The translations under genes and the position numbers were made by a program. The notes under the pieces are model-generated. The model had not been told where the DNA came from. It ran no database searches and saw only the letters and a list, made by a program, of their open reading frames with translations. From Actinomadura soli (GTDB lineage: Bacteria; Actinomycetota; Actinomycetes; Streptosporangiales; Streptosporangiaceae): 43,387 nucleotides of DNA. This document shows positions 33,647 through 41,403 of the stretch, one piece after another (positions within the stretch are counted from its first letter, which is position 1; each line of letters opens with the position of its first letter). Location of the stretch: positions 1-43,387 of the forward strand of contig NZ_VCKW01000045.1 in the NCBI RefSeq assembly GCF_005889715.1, in the 5' to 3' direction.

Positions 33647-34891
33647 ATGGAATCGTCCAGTGATGACCCGGCGGTCGTTCTCGCGCGTTTCCTCGCGGGC
33701 CTCAACGACATCTGGATCAAGGCCGGGCCGCCGAGCTACGCGGAGGTGGAGGCGCTGTCGCGGAAGTTCGCCACTCCGGTGCAGGGACGCACGCTGCGGG
33801 TGGAGGAGCTCAAGCGGTCCACGCTCCAGCGGATCCTGTCGCGGAAAGGAAAGACGCTGCCCAAATGGCCGTGGGTGGCGTCCCTGGTGACCGTCCTGCG
33901 GGTGATCGCGTCCCAGAACGGGGTCGCCCCGGACGGTCTGGGCACGCTGGACGAGTGGAAGGCCAGGTACGAGGAGGCGTGGCGCCGGTTCCACGGACGT
34001 CCACGGGAGGAGCCGTCCTCCACCGGCGAACTCCCCGCGACCGGCGAGCTTTCCGCGACCGGAGAACGCCCCGCGACCGGCGAAATCCGGGATGGCGCGG
34101 CGGTGCGCGGGGAGCCGCGTGAGGCGGCGGCGTCAGGGGCGCCGTGGCGCGTCCCGCTGCCGGGCGTCCGGGATGTCCGGCCGGAGCCCCGCCGCCCCGG
34201 AAGCCGCTCGCCTGGCGGGCCGCAGGGGCATGGCCAGGTGATGGAGGAGCACGCCGGGCTGCACGCCCTGGCGCGGCGGTTCAAGACGGCGGGCTGGTGG
34301 CACCGGTACCGGGACGTGGTGCCCGGGTGGGCGGAGCTCTACCTGGACCTGGAGCGGGCGGCACGGCTGATCCAGGCGTATGAGATCCAATTCGTTCCCG
34401 GCCTGCTGCAAACGCCGGAATATGCCGAGGCGGTCATCCGCCTGGAACACGGCACGGCTCCCGAGGCGCAGATCAAGCGCCGTGTCGAATTGCGAATGCT
34501 GCGGCAGAAGAGGCTGCTGGGCCCCAACCCGCCGCGTTTGTGGGCCATCCTGGACGAGGCGATGCTGAGCCGCGAATACGGCGGTCCCGCCACGATGCGC
34601 GCTCAGCTGGAGTACCTGCTGAAGGTCTCCTGCCTGCCGAATGTCGGAATACAGGTGATGCCGCTGAGCAAAGGCGGGTACGCCGCGGCGGGCGGGCCGA
34701 TCACCGCGCTTCGCTTCGCCGAGGAACGGCTGCCCGATGTGATCTATCTCGAACGTCTCGGCGGCGCCGATTACCCCACCGGACCCGCGGACATGCTGCA
34801 TTTCGGCCAGGTACTCGACCGGCTCAGCATCGAGGCCGCAACTCCCGGCGAGACCCGTGACATGCTGCGCCGCCTTTGCTCCGAGAAGTGA
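33647..34891 (+). CDS. Helix-turn-helix regulator with DUF5753 domain
   Basis: A 414-residue regulator. The N-terminal 100 residues hold a helix-turn-helix-like unit (ELKRSTLQRILSRKGKTLPKW) resembling the variant found in many actinomycete proteins. A low-complexity linker with ATGE repeats spans about 125-147. About residues 205-410 are DUF5753 (VVPGWAELYLDLERAA, then IQFVPGLLQTPEYAEAV), seen in XRE-type actinobacterial regulators. Such genes are often beside a small DUF397 gene; here none is visible, and the next gene is a DUF574 methyltransferase. Translation starts at ATG 33647; its ribosome binding site is weak. Confidence 0.85.
   Translation: MESSSDDPAVVLARFLAGLNDIWIKAGPPSYAEVEALSRKFATPVQGRTLRVEELKRSTLQRILSRKGKTLPKWPWVASLVTVLRVIASQNGVAPDGLGTLDEWKARYEEAWRRFHGRPREEPSSTGELPATGELSATGERPATGEIRDGAAVRGEPREAAASGAPWRVPLPGVRDVRPEPRRPGSRSPGGPQGHGQVMEEHAGLHALARRFKTAGWWHRYRDVVPGWAELYLDLERAARLIQAYEIQFVPGLLQTPEYAEAVIRLEHGTAPEAQIKRRVELRMLRQKRLLGPNPPRLWAILDEAMLSREYGGPATMRAQLEYLLKVSCLPNVGIQVMPLSKGGYAAAGGPITALRFAEERLPDVIYLERLGGADYPTGPADMLHFGQVLDRLSIEAATPGETRDMLRRLCSEK
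34022..34086 (+). repeat. Tandem 18-bp repeats encoding ATGE units
   Basis: Units begin at 34022, 34040 and 34058, with a partial fourth at 34076. Each starts ACCGG and ends in GCG. They are in frame and encode TGELPA, TGELSA, TGERPA and TGEI, a flexible linker between the DNA-binding and DUF5753 parts. Confidence 0.75.
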
Positions 34892-35028
34892 CCTGTGGAA
34901 AGTGGCGGTCCAGCGGGTTGCCACCCCGGCGCACCCTTGATTTCCTGGCCGCGGAATGGATTCCCGTGAGGCCCCCGCTTCCCCGCTTCCCCCGGTGAAG
35001 GCGGCGGGCCGCATCGATGGAGGCTGCG

Positions 35029-35871
35029 ATGAGTTCCGGCGATGACTCGTTCTCCTGGCGCGAGGCCGAAAAGGATCTGCTGGCGGGGATCGACGCGTCC
35101 GTGCCGCACTCCGCCCGCATCTGGAACTACTGGATGGGCGGAAAGGACAACTATCCCATCGACCAGGAGGCCGGCGAGCAGTTCGCCGCGATCTATCCGG
35201 CCATCAAGGACATGGCCCGCGTCTCCCGGTACTTCATCTCCAGGGTCGTCCGCCACCTGGCCGGCGACGAGGGGATCCGGCAGTTCCTCGACATCGGCAC
35301 CGGGCTGCCGAGCCACGACAACACCCACGAGGTCGCGCAGCGGGTGGCCCCCGAGTCCCGGATCGTCTACGTCGACAACGACCCGCTGGTCCTCGCCCAT
35401 GCACGGGTCCTGCTGAGGAGCAACCACGTGGAGGGCACCGACTACATCGACGCCGATGTGAACGAGCCGGAGGCCATTCTCGACGTCGCCCGCACGAAAC
35501 TCGACTTCGACCGTCCGATCGCCCTGATGCTGATGGGCGTCATGGGGCACGTCCCGATCACCGAGGACGACGGGCTCGCCCGTTCGATCATCGGCAGGCT
35601 CACGGCCGAACTGCCGCCGGAAAGTTTCCTGGCGGTCTACGACGGCACCGATACCGACCTCGCCTACGTGGAGGCCATCCGCCTTTACAACGAGGGCGGA
35701 TCCGTCCCCTACCACCTGCGCAGCCCCGAGCAGATCACCCGTTTCCTCGACGGCCTGGAACCGGTCGATCCGGGCGTCGTGCAGATTCACCGGTGGCGTC
35801 CCGAACACAATCCGTTCGCCCCTTCGGCGGTCGTGGACGCCTGGGGCGGAGTGGCCAGGAAGACCGCATGA
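35029..35871 (+). CDS. SAM-dependent methyltransferase, DUF574 (PF04672) family
   Basis: A 280-residue protein of an actinobacteria-specific methyltransferase family. The N-terminal signature is HSARIWNYWMGGKDNYPID. The SAM-binding glycine motif is FLDIGTGLPS, followed by IVYVDNDPLVLAHARVLL, where the acidic residues contact the ribose. The ATG at 35029 sits 5 nt after GGAGG; an ATG four codons earlier overlaps this site. The methyl acceptor is unknown for the family. It follows the DUF5753 regulator by 137 bp. A second family member opens at 42817. Confidence 0.92.
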   Translation: MSSGDDSFSWREAEKDLLAGIDASVPHSARIWNYWMGGKDNYPIDQEAGEQFAAIYPAIKDMARVSRYFISRVVRHLAGDEGIRQFLDIGTGLPSHDNTHEVAQRVAPESRIVYVDNDPLVLAHARVLLRSNHVEGTDYIDADVNEPEAILDVARTKLDFDRPIALMLMGVMGHVPITEDDGLARSIIGRLTAELPPESFLAVYDGTDTDLAYVEAIRLYNEGGSVPYHLRSPEQITRFLDGLEPVDPGVVQIHRWRPEHNPFAPSAVVDAWGGVARKTA

Positions 35872-35876
35872 GCGGA

Positions 35877-35905
35877 TCGGGTGCCGGCAGGACGCCGGCA
35901 CCCGA
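35877..35905. terminator. Hairpin between convergent methyltransferase and esterase genes
   Basis: TCGGGTGCCGGC (35877-35888) pairs perfectly with GCCGGCACCCGA (35894-35905) over a 5-nt loop, starting 6 bp after the methyltransferase stop. Likely serves both converging genes. Confidence 0.8.
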
Positions 35906-35918
35906 CCCGGGTCGAAGG

Positions 35919-37562
35919 TCAGCGGTTGTAGGGGGTGAGCTTGTCCCAGAAGTCGCAGTGGTGCTGACGCGCGATCTCGCGGGTCAGCTCACTGTCGCCG
36001 GCCGGGGCCAGGGACATGACGTCCGGGTTGCGGGTGGTGAACTTCGGCCACAGCGGCGCGCCCTTCACGGTGGGGCTGCCGGTGCGGGCGAAGCCCGTCC
36101 ACTGGGCGGTGATCTGCGCGCCGAACGCCTGCTGGTTCGGGGTCAGCTGCGCGCCCGGTCTGGGCGACAGGAACTGGTTCAGCAGGACGTGGAACGCGCC
36201 GTTCGGCTTGGTCTGGTCGAGGAAGCTCGCGGGCGGGGCGTCCGCGTTGTCGGACTGGTAGGCGTACACGGTCATGTGGCGTGACATCCGCCGGTGGTTG
36301 AGCAGGGACGGGCAGACCGAGTTGGAGTCGGCGACGAGCGTCCGGTAGGCGATGAACGCCGAGGGGTCGGGGAACCGGTCGAGCGGGTACCGGGCGAACA
36401 CCTGGGGGGCGTAGCGGCCGTACTGCTCCCGCACCATCCGCTGGTAGTCGGCGGGCGTGTTGGCGGAGGCCAGCTGGGTCTCGTCGCGGTCCACGCCGTG
36501 CATGAGCGTGACGTCGTTGACGCGGCCGGTGGCGAACGCCTTCGCCATCGACATGGTGAGGGTCTTGCCGTCGACGACCGGCGCGATCGTGCCCTGGTCG
36601 GGGCCCATCCCGTTGCCGGACTTGTCGAGCAGCGTCTTCACCGGCACCTGGCGCAGGCAGGCGGCGGTGTCGGCGGCGTCGCCGCAGCCGACGGCGGCCG
36701 CGAACCGCTCATTGATCCGGTGCGCCTCGTCCGCGGTGGGCAGTTCGGACTTGCAGTCCTGCGGCTGCCATGACGTGTTGGTGGTGCCGAGCAGCGAGTT
36801 GTATTCGCCGCTTTGCGCGATTCCCTTGTGGAAGAGTCCCTTCGCGGTGGGGGAAACGGCGTTGGCGCAGACGCTCGACCCGCCGGCGGACGCCCCGAAA
36901 ATGGTCACGTTGCCCGGATCGCCGCCGAATTTGGTGATGTTCCGCTGCACCCAGCGAAGCGCGGCCTGCTGGTCCTGGAACGCGTAGTTGCCCGAGTTGC
37001 GGCCGAGGTCCTTGTGCGCCATGAATCCGAAGATGCCCAGCCGGTAATGCAGCTCCACGGAGATGACGTTCCCGGACCGGACGAGATGGCTTCCGTCGGC
37101 GGGGGTGCCGAACCTGAATCCGCCGCCGTGGATCTGGACCATGACCGGCAGCCGCTTGGAACCGGCGTTCTCCGGAGCCCTGACGTTCAGGTTCAGGCAG
37201 TCCTCGTTGGTCGACCCGGCGCCGAGACCGTCCGCCTGCGGGCAGTTGGTGCCCCGCTCGGTGGCCGGGAACGTCGAGGTCCAGGCGGGTGCGGGCGCGG
37301 GCGGCGCCCAGCGCAGGTCGCCGACCGGCGCGGCGGCGTACCGGATTCCGAGCCAGGACGCGACGCCGTTGGAGACCGTCCCGCACACGGGTCCCTTGTC
37401 GGTGTCGACGGTGGTGCCCGGCGCGCATTCGGCCGCCTCGGCCGTTTTGGACAGTGTCGAGGACGCGGGGGAGGTGCGGGCCGCGGACGGCGGGGCGGTG
37501 AACATCATCGCCGCCGCCGCGGCCGCGAGAATCGCGAACCATCGGAGTTTCTTCGGCTCCAT
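35919..37562 (-). CDS. Secreted type-B carboxylesterase (paralogue 2)
   Basis: A 547-residue secreted esterase of PF00135. The signal peptide is residues 1 to about 28 (MEPKKLRWFAILAAAAAAMMF). The oxyanion motif is QIHGGGFRFG, the nucleophile Ser225 (GASAGGSS), the acid lies in DRDETQ, and the base is His in GAFHVLLNQF. It differs from the first esterase in the lid segment after the His (LLNQFLSPRPG against GEFSYLYHG). Everything else, including ACLRQVPV and DGKTLTMS stretches, matches closely, so it is a paralogue with possibly different substrate range. GAGAGAGAAGG precedes the ATG. Confidence 0.92.
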   Translation of the reverse strand: MEPKKLRWFAILAAAAAAMMFTAPPSAARTSPASSTLSKTAEAAECAPGTTVDTDKGPVCGTVSNGVASWLGIRYAAAPVGDLRWAPPAPAPAWTSTFPATERGTNCPQADGLGAGSTNEDCLNLNVRAPENAGSKRLPVMVQIHGGGFRFGTPADGSHLVRSGNVISVELHYRLGIFGFMAHKDLGRNSGNYAFQDQQAALRWVQRNITKFGGDPGNVTIFGASAGGSSVCANAVSPTAKGLFHKGIAQSGEYNSLLGTTNTSWQPQDCKSELPTADEAHRINERFAAAVGCGDAADTAACLRQVPVKTLLDKSGNGMGPDQGTIAPVVDGKTLTMSMAKAFATGRVNDVTLMHGVDRDETQLASANTPADYQRMVREQYGRYAPQVFARYPLDRFPDPSAFIAYRTLVADSNSVCPSLLNHRRMSRHMTVYAYQSDNADAPPASFLDQTKPNGAFHVLLNQFLSPRPGAQLTPNQQAFGAQITAQWTGFARTGSPTVKGAPLWPKFTTRNPDVMSLAPAGDSELTREIARQHHCDFWDKLTPYNR

Positions 37563-38152
37563 GCCGACCTTCTCTCTCGCGCGGGGGAATGGGCGGCGCC
37601 GTCAAGGGAATGGGGGCGCCATGGTCGCGGGAAGTCGGCCACGCCACCGGGAAAACGGCAATGTGCCGGACGCTCTCCTGTCCGGAAGGGTGGCGTGACG
37701 AGCGGGGTACGGATCTGTCTCTGGGGCCGACGAGGGCAGAAGCGCCTTTACTTCCGCCGGATGAGATGCGCGCGCATCATGATCGCAGATGGATCGAAGA
37801 TTAAATTGGTGTTTTGAAACCGGATAGAGTCCGGTGCCGCCGTGTTCGGCCAGCGGCCACCTGCGAGCGGCGACCGGCGTCGTGGATCGATGAGCGGTCG
37901 GATCTCTGCGACGGGCGGTCGTTCGGGGTCGAATCTCCGCTTCCGGCCGCCGCTCATCCGGCAGATCAGGACAATCCACGCAAATCGCACGGTTCATCGT
38001 GCGTTCCCGACCGCTCGCCGCAGCCGCCCCCGATGCTCGACGCGCCTGGCCGGCTGTTCGCCGCAGCCGCCGTCCCGCCCTCCTGACCAGGTCACGTGAT
38101 CATGTGATGCTCCGCCCGACGACGTCGAGTGATCGACCGAAGGGATGCGGGG
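37563..38152. other. Long divergent intergenic region between secreted esterase and CocE-type hydrolase
   Basis: A 590-bp gap between divergent genes. I find no credible gene: the small open frames lack ribosome binding sites and known sequence. It holds an A/T-rich patch at about 37795-37820 (promoter-like), a hairpin CGCACG-GTTCAT-CGTGCG at 37986-38003, a 14-bp direct repeat TCGCCGCAGCCGCC at 38015-38028 and 38058-38071, and the palindrome at 38092-38107. A small RNA or regulatory leader could hide here. Confidence 0.5.
38092..38107. promoter_or_regulatory. Palindrome TCACGTGATCATGTGA upstream of the CocE-type gene
   Basis: A 16-bp inverted repeat around TGATCA with only one mismatched pair, 45 bp before the start codon. 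Such symmetry and position suit a dimeric repressor operator. I cannot assign it to a known regulator family. Confidence 0.5.
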
Positions 38153-40030
38153 ATGAGATCAAGACGGCGTATCAGACGTGTCGGCGGAGCGGCCGGAGCG
38201 GGCCCGGGCCGGAAGCTGTCCCTCGGGGCGGCGGTCGTGGTGCTGGCCGGCGCGGCGGCCGCCCCCGGCGCCAGCGCGGCCGGCGGCACGGCGGCGGCGG
38301 GCGAGAAGTGCGAGTTCACCGTCCAGAAGGACGTCCCCACCACCATGCGGGACGGCACGGTCCTGCGCTCCAACGTGTTCACCCCGAAGGGGAAGGAGAG
38401 CTCCCCGGTCATCCTGATACGGCTGCCCTACAACAAGGAGCGCGCGGAGAACATCTTCTACGCCGACCCCGACTTCTACGCGGCCGCGTGCTACATGGTC
38501 GTCGCGCAGGACGTCCGCGGGCAGTACAAGTCGGACGGCACCTTCTACCCCTACCGCGACGAGGCCACCGACGGCTACGACACCATCGAGTGGGCGGCGC
38601 GGCTGCCGCACTCGAACGGCAAGGTCGGCATGTACGGCTTCTCCTATCCGGGGCTGACGCAGTGGCTTCCGGCGACGCTCCGTCCGCCGCACCTGGTCAC
38701 CATCGTCCCGGCGTTCACCTCGTCCGACGCCTACGACGGGTGGACGTACGAGGGCGGCGCGATGTACCAGTCGTTCACCCAGGACTGGCCGCTGTTCTCG
38801 CTGGCCAACAGCGCGGTCGACCGCCTGCCCGACGGGGCGAAGCTGAGCGCTGAGATGAGCCAGGCGTCCCGGGACCTGTTCCGGAAGTGGTACTGGTCCC
38901 TGCCGCTGAACAAGTTCCCGCCGTTGTACCCCGAGGACGAGCGCGTCGCGCCCTACTACTACGACTGGGTCAAGCACCCCAGCAACGACGCCTACTGGAA
39001 GCGGTGGAGCATCCGCGACCGGTACCCGCAGGTCACGGTCCCGGCGCTGAACTACGGAGGCTGGTACGACATCTTCCTCAACGGGACGGTCGAGAACTTC
39101 GCGGGGATGCGCGCCAAGGGCGGGTCCCCGGCGGCCCGGGAGGGCGCGAAGATGCTCATCGGCCCGTGGGGCCACGGAAGCTCGGGCCGCAGGGCGGGCG
39201 CGATGGACTTCGGGCCGGACGCCGTCGTCTCGATCGAGGAGGTCCAGCTCCGCTGGTTCGACCACTGGCTGAAGGGCGAGCGCAACGGCGTGGACAAGGA
39301 CCCCGCCGTGAAGATCTTCGTGATGGGCGCGAACAAGTGGCGCACGGCGGACGCCTGGCCGATCCCCGGCACCGCGTACACCACGTACTACCTGCACAGC
39401 AACGGTGACGCGAACACGCTGACCGGCGGCGGCACGCTCAGCACCGGGCGGCCGGCGAAGGAGGCGGCCGACCGCTACCGGTACGACCCGGAGAACCCGG
39501 TGCCGAGCTTCGGCGGACGGTTCCAGAGCTCGGTGCCCGGCGGCGTCCAGGACCAGCGGCTCATCGAGCAGCGGCGCGACGTCCTCGTCTACAGCACGCC
39601 GCCGCTGGAGAAGGACACCGAGGTCACCGGCCCGATCTCGGTGAAGCTGTACGCGTCGTCCTCGGCGCGCGACACCGACTGGACGGCGAAGCTCACCGAC
39701 GTCCACCCGGACGGCGGCTCGATGATGATCCGGGACGGGATCCAGCGGGCCCGGTACCGGGTGTCCCTGGAGCGCCCGTCGCTGATCCGTCCCGGGAAGG
39801 TGTACGAGTACACGATCAAGCTGTGGCCCACCAGCAACGTGTTCAAGGCGGGCCACCGCATCCGCCTGGAGATCTCCAGCAGCAACTTCCCGATGTTCGA
39901 CCGCAACCCGAACACCGGGAAGACGTTCGGCACCGACACCAGGACGAGGGTCGCCGATCAGACGATCTTCCACGACGCCGAGCACCCGTCCTCGATCACG
40001 CTTCCGATCATGCCGAAGCCCGTCGGCTGA
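38153..40030 (+). CDS. Secreted CocE/NonD-family hydrolase (X-Pro dipeptidyl-peptidase S15 type)
   Basis: A 625-residue secreted hydrolase related to cocaine esterase and the S15 peptidases. The N-terminus is strongly basic (MRSRRRIRR) with a hydrophobic core ending in GASAAGG, a signal peptide. The nucleophile is Ser164 (YGFSYPGLTQW); the base lies in GPWGHGSS. The last 200 residues are the jelly-roll domain PepX_C. GGATGCGGGG lies before the ATG at 38153; an ATG 24 bp earlier has no better site. It may hydrolyse esters, amides or acyl-peptides outside the cell. The 16-bp palindrome upstream may control it. Confidence 0.92.
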   Translation: MRSRRRIRRVGGAAGAGPGRKLSLGAAVVVLAGAAAAPGASAAGGTAAAGEKCEFTVQKDVPTTMRDGTVLRSNVFTPKGKESSPVILIRLPYNKERAENIFYADPDFYAAACYMVVAQDVRGQYKSDGTFYPYRDEATDGYDTIEWAARLPHSNGKVGMYGFSYPGLTQWLPATLRPPHLVTIVPAFTSSDAYDGWTYEGGAMYQSFTQDWPLFSLANSAVDRLPDGAKLSAEMSQASRDLFRKWYWSLPLNKFPPLYPEDERVAPYYYDWVKHPSNDAYWKRWSIRDRYPQVTVPALNYGGWYDIFLNGTVENFAGMRAKGGSPAAREGAKMLIGPWGHGSSGRRAGAMDFGPDAVVSIEEVQLRWFDHWLKGERNGVDKDPAVKIFVMGANKWRTADAWPIPGTAYTTYYLHSNGDANTLTGGGTLSTGRPAKEAADRYRYDPENPVPSFGGRFQSSVPGGVQDQRLIEQRRDVLVYSTPPLEKDTEVTGPISVKLYASSSARDTDWTAKLTDVHPDGGSMMIRDGIQRARYRVSLERPSLIRPGKVYEYTIKLWPTSNVFKAGHRIRLEISSSNFPMFDRNPNTGKTFGTDTRTRVADQTIFHDAEHPSSITLPIMPKPVG

Positions 40031-40040
40031 CCCCTTCCGG

Positions 40041-40084
40041 ACGGTGTCCGGGCGCGCCGGACCCTCGGCGGGCCCGGACACCGT
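40041..40084 (+). terminator. Terminator of the CocE-type gene
   Basis: ACGGTGTCCGGGC (40041-40053) pairs perfectly with GCCCGGACACCGT (40072-40084). The 18-nt loop can itself fold (CGCCG with CGGCG). TTCATTTTAG follows, a rare T-rich tail in this sequence, so it looks like an intrinsic terminator. Confidence 0.85.
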
Positions 40085-40376
40085 TCATTTTAGAAATATT
40101 TTGATCGACAGTACTTAGGGCCCGAACGACCGCGCCGTCGACCACCGTCCCGCGAGGACCGGACGCCCGTTCCCCGCTCGCGCGGACCGGCCGCGGCGGG
40201 CGCTCGCACACGGCTCGCGAGGGCCGCCGACATCTCATAACAGGACGTCATCAGACGGCTCCGGCCCGCACTCCGTGACCCGGGCCGCGGCCGCGGTGCC
40301 GAATCCGCGCCGCGACCCGGTTTGGCGCCCTCGGATCGGGAAGACCCACATCACGTCATTGACGGATGCTTCCGGA

Positions 40377-40399
40377 AGAAATACTTTCTTCAGAAAGTA
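40377..40399 (+). promoter_or_regulatory. Overlapping inverted repeats upstream of the formamide operon
   Basis: AGAAA and TTTCT alternate here: AGAAA-TAC-TTTCT at 40377-40389 and TACTTTCT-TC-AGAAAGTA at 40382-40399, the latter a perfect 8-bp inverted repeat. It lies 29 bp before the first start codon and is A/T-rich in a GC-rich setting. It could be an operator or an RNA switch; it does not match the GlnR consensus well. Confidence 0.5.
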
Positions 40400-40427
40400 A
40401 GCATTCTGGGCAGCCGGGAGGCCCGTC

Positions 40428-40706
40428 ATGGTGACCTATCAATACCGCTGCGCGCGCTGCGGCCCCTTCGACCTCGCGCTGCCGATGGGCCGGGCACGCC
40501 CCGAGGAGCGCTGCGCCAAGTGCGACGGCGACGCCCGCCGCGTGTACACCGCCCCGTCGCTCACCCGTCCGGGCGCCTCGCTCACGCGGGCGCTGGACGC
40601 CCAGGAGGCCAGCCGGCACGAGCCGCAGGTGGTGACGGCGCCCCGGGCGGAGCGCCGGCCGGCCCCGCCGTCCGATCCGCGCCACGCGCTGCTACCACGG
40701 CCCTAG
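40428..40706 (+). CDS. fmdB: FmdB-type zinc-ribbon protein
   Basis: A 92-residue protein. Two CxxC pairs, Cys8/Cys11 and Cys29/Cys32, form the FmdB/CxxC zinc ribbon (YQYRCARCGPF... RCAKC). The tail is Arg/Pro-rich. GGGAGG precedes the ATG. The gene starts a three-gene unit with amiS and fmdA; FmdB was first described as the putative regulatory protein of formamidase operons. Its true biochemical role is not settled. Confidence 0.88.
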   Translation: MVTYQYRCARCGPFDLALPMGRARPEERCAKCDGDARRVYTAPSLTRPGASLTRALDAQEASRHEPQVVTAPRAERRPAPPSDPRHALLPRP

Positions 40707-40715
40707 GGGGATCTC

Positions 40716-41339
40716 ATGGCAAGCGTGGGTCTGCTGTACGTCGGCGCCGTCCTCTTCGTCAACGCGGTGATGCTGCTCGGACGCGTCGAGCCGCGCGCCG
40801 CCGCGATCATGAACCTGTTCGTCGGCGCGATGCAGGTCGTGTTCCCGACGATCCTGCTGGTCCAGGCGGGCACCGACACCGCGGCGATCAGCTTCGCGGC
40901 CGGCATCTACCTGTTCGGCTTCACCTACCTGTACGTCGGCATCGGCACCCTGGCCGGCATCGACTCCACCGGCGTCGGCTGGTTCTCGCTGTTCGTGTCC
41001 TTCTCGGCGATCGTCTTCTCGGCGGTGAACTTCTTCGACGTCAAGGACTACCCGTTCGGGGTCATCTGGCTCTCGTGGTCCTTCCTGTGGTTCCTGTTCT
41101 TCCTCCTCCTGGGGCTGAAGCGGGCGGAGCTGAACGACTACACCGGATGGGTGACCCTCGCCAACGCGCTGGGCACGACGACGCTGCCCGCGTTCCTGCT
41201 GCTGACCGACAACTACTCGAGCGCGGGCAAGTACGCCGTGATCTGGGCTGTCTGCACCGTCGTCATCGTCGTCGCGCTGTGGCCGCTGACCCGGCGCACG
41301 GGAGCGGCCGCCCCGGCCGAACCGGCGGGCCCCGCCTGA
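40716..41339 (+). CDS. amiS: AmiS/UreI-family amide/urea channel
   Basis: A 207-residue membrane protein with six predicted helices (the first is VGLLYVGAVLFVNAVMLLG) and family motifs such as IYLFGFTYLYVGI and GVIWLSWSFLWFLFFLLLG. It is 9 bp after the zinc-ribbon gene and should let short-chain amides or urea into the cell for the downstream formamidase. The last 15 residues are Ala/Pro-rich and cytoplasmic. AmiS proteins are found with amidases and UreI with ureases; here the amidase setting is clear. Confidence 0.93.
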   Translation: MASVGLLYVGAVLFVNAVMLLGRVEPRAAAIMNLFVGAMQVVFPTILLVQAGTDTAAISFAAGIYLFGFTYLYVGIGTLAGIDSTGVGWFSLFVSFSAIVFSAVNFFDVKDYPFGVIWLSWSFLWFLFFLLLGLKRAELNDYTGWVTLANALGTTTLPAFLLLTDNYSSAGKYAVIWAVCTVVIVVALWPLTRRTGAAAPAEPAGPA

Positions 41340-41403
41340 GCCGCGACCGCCGATCCGCAAAAAGATCCTCAAAGTTCAACGCAACAACTCTGGGAGGGCA
41401 TTC

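Larger units (their letters stand above)
40031..40427. other. Intergenic region upstream of the formamide module
   Basis: A 397-bp region holding the terminator at 40041-40084, an A/T-rich patch (AAATATTTTGATCGACAG, 40094-40111) that could be a promoter, and the overlapping palindromes at 40377-40399. No coding region is evident. Confidence 0.6.

Noticed and set aside
37563..38152. Small genes in the gap between the esterase and the CocE-type gene
   Set aside because: The frames of 70 to 130 codons lack ribosome binding sites, have atypical composition and overlap each other on both strands.
40320..40427. GlnR box upstream of the formamide operon
   Set aside because: The GTnAC/GAAAC half-site pattern with 6-bp spacing is not matched on either strand; only the AGAAA/TTTCT palindromes are clear.
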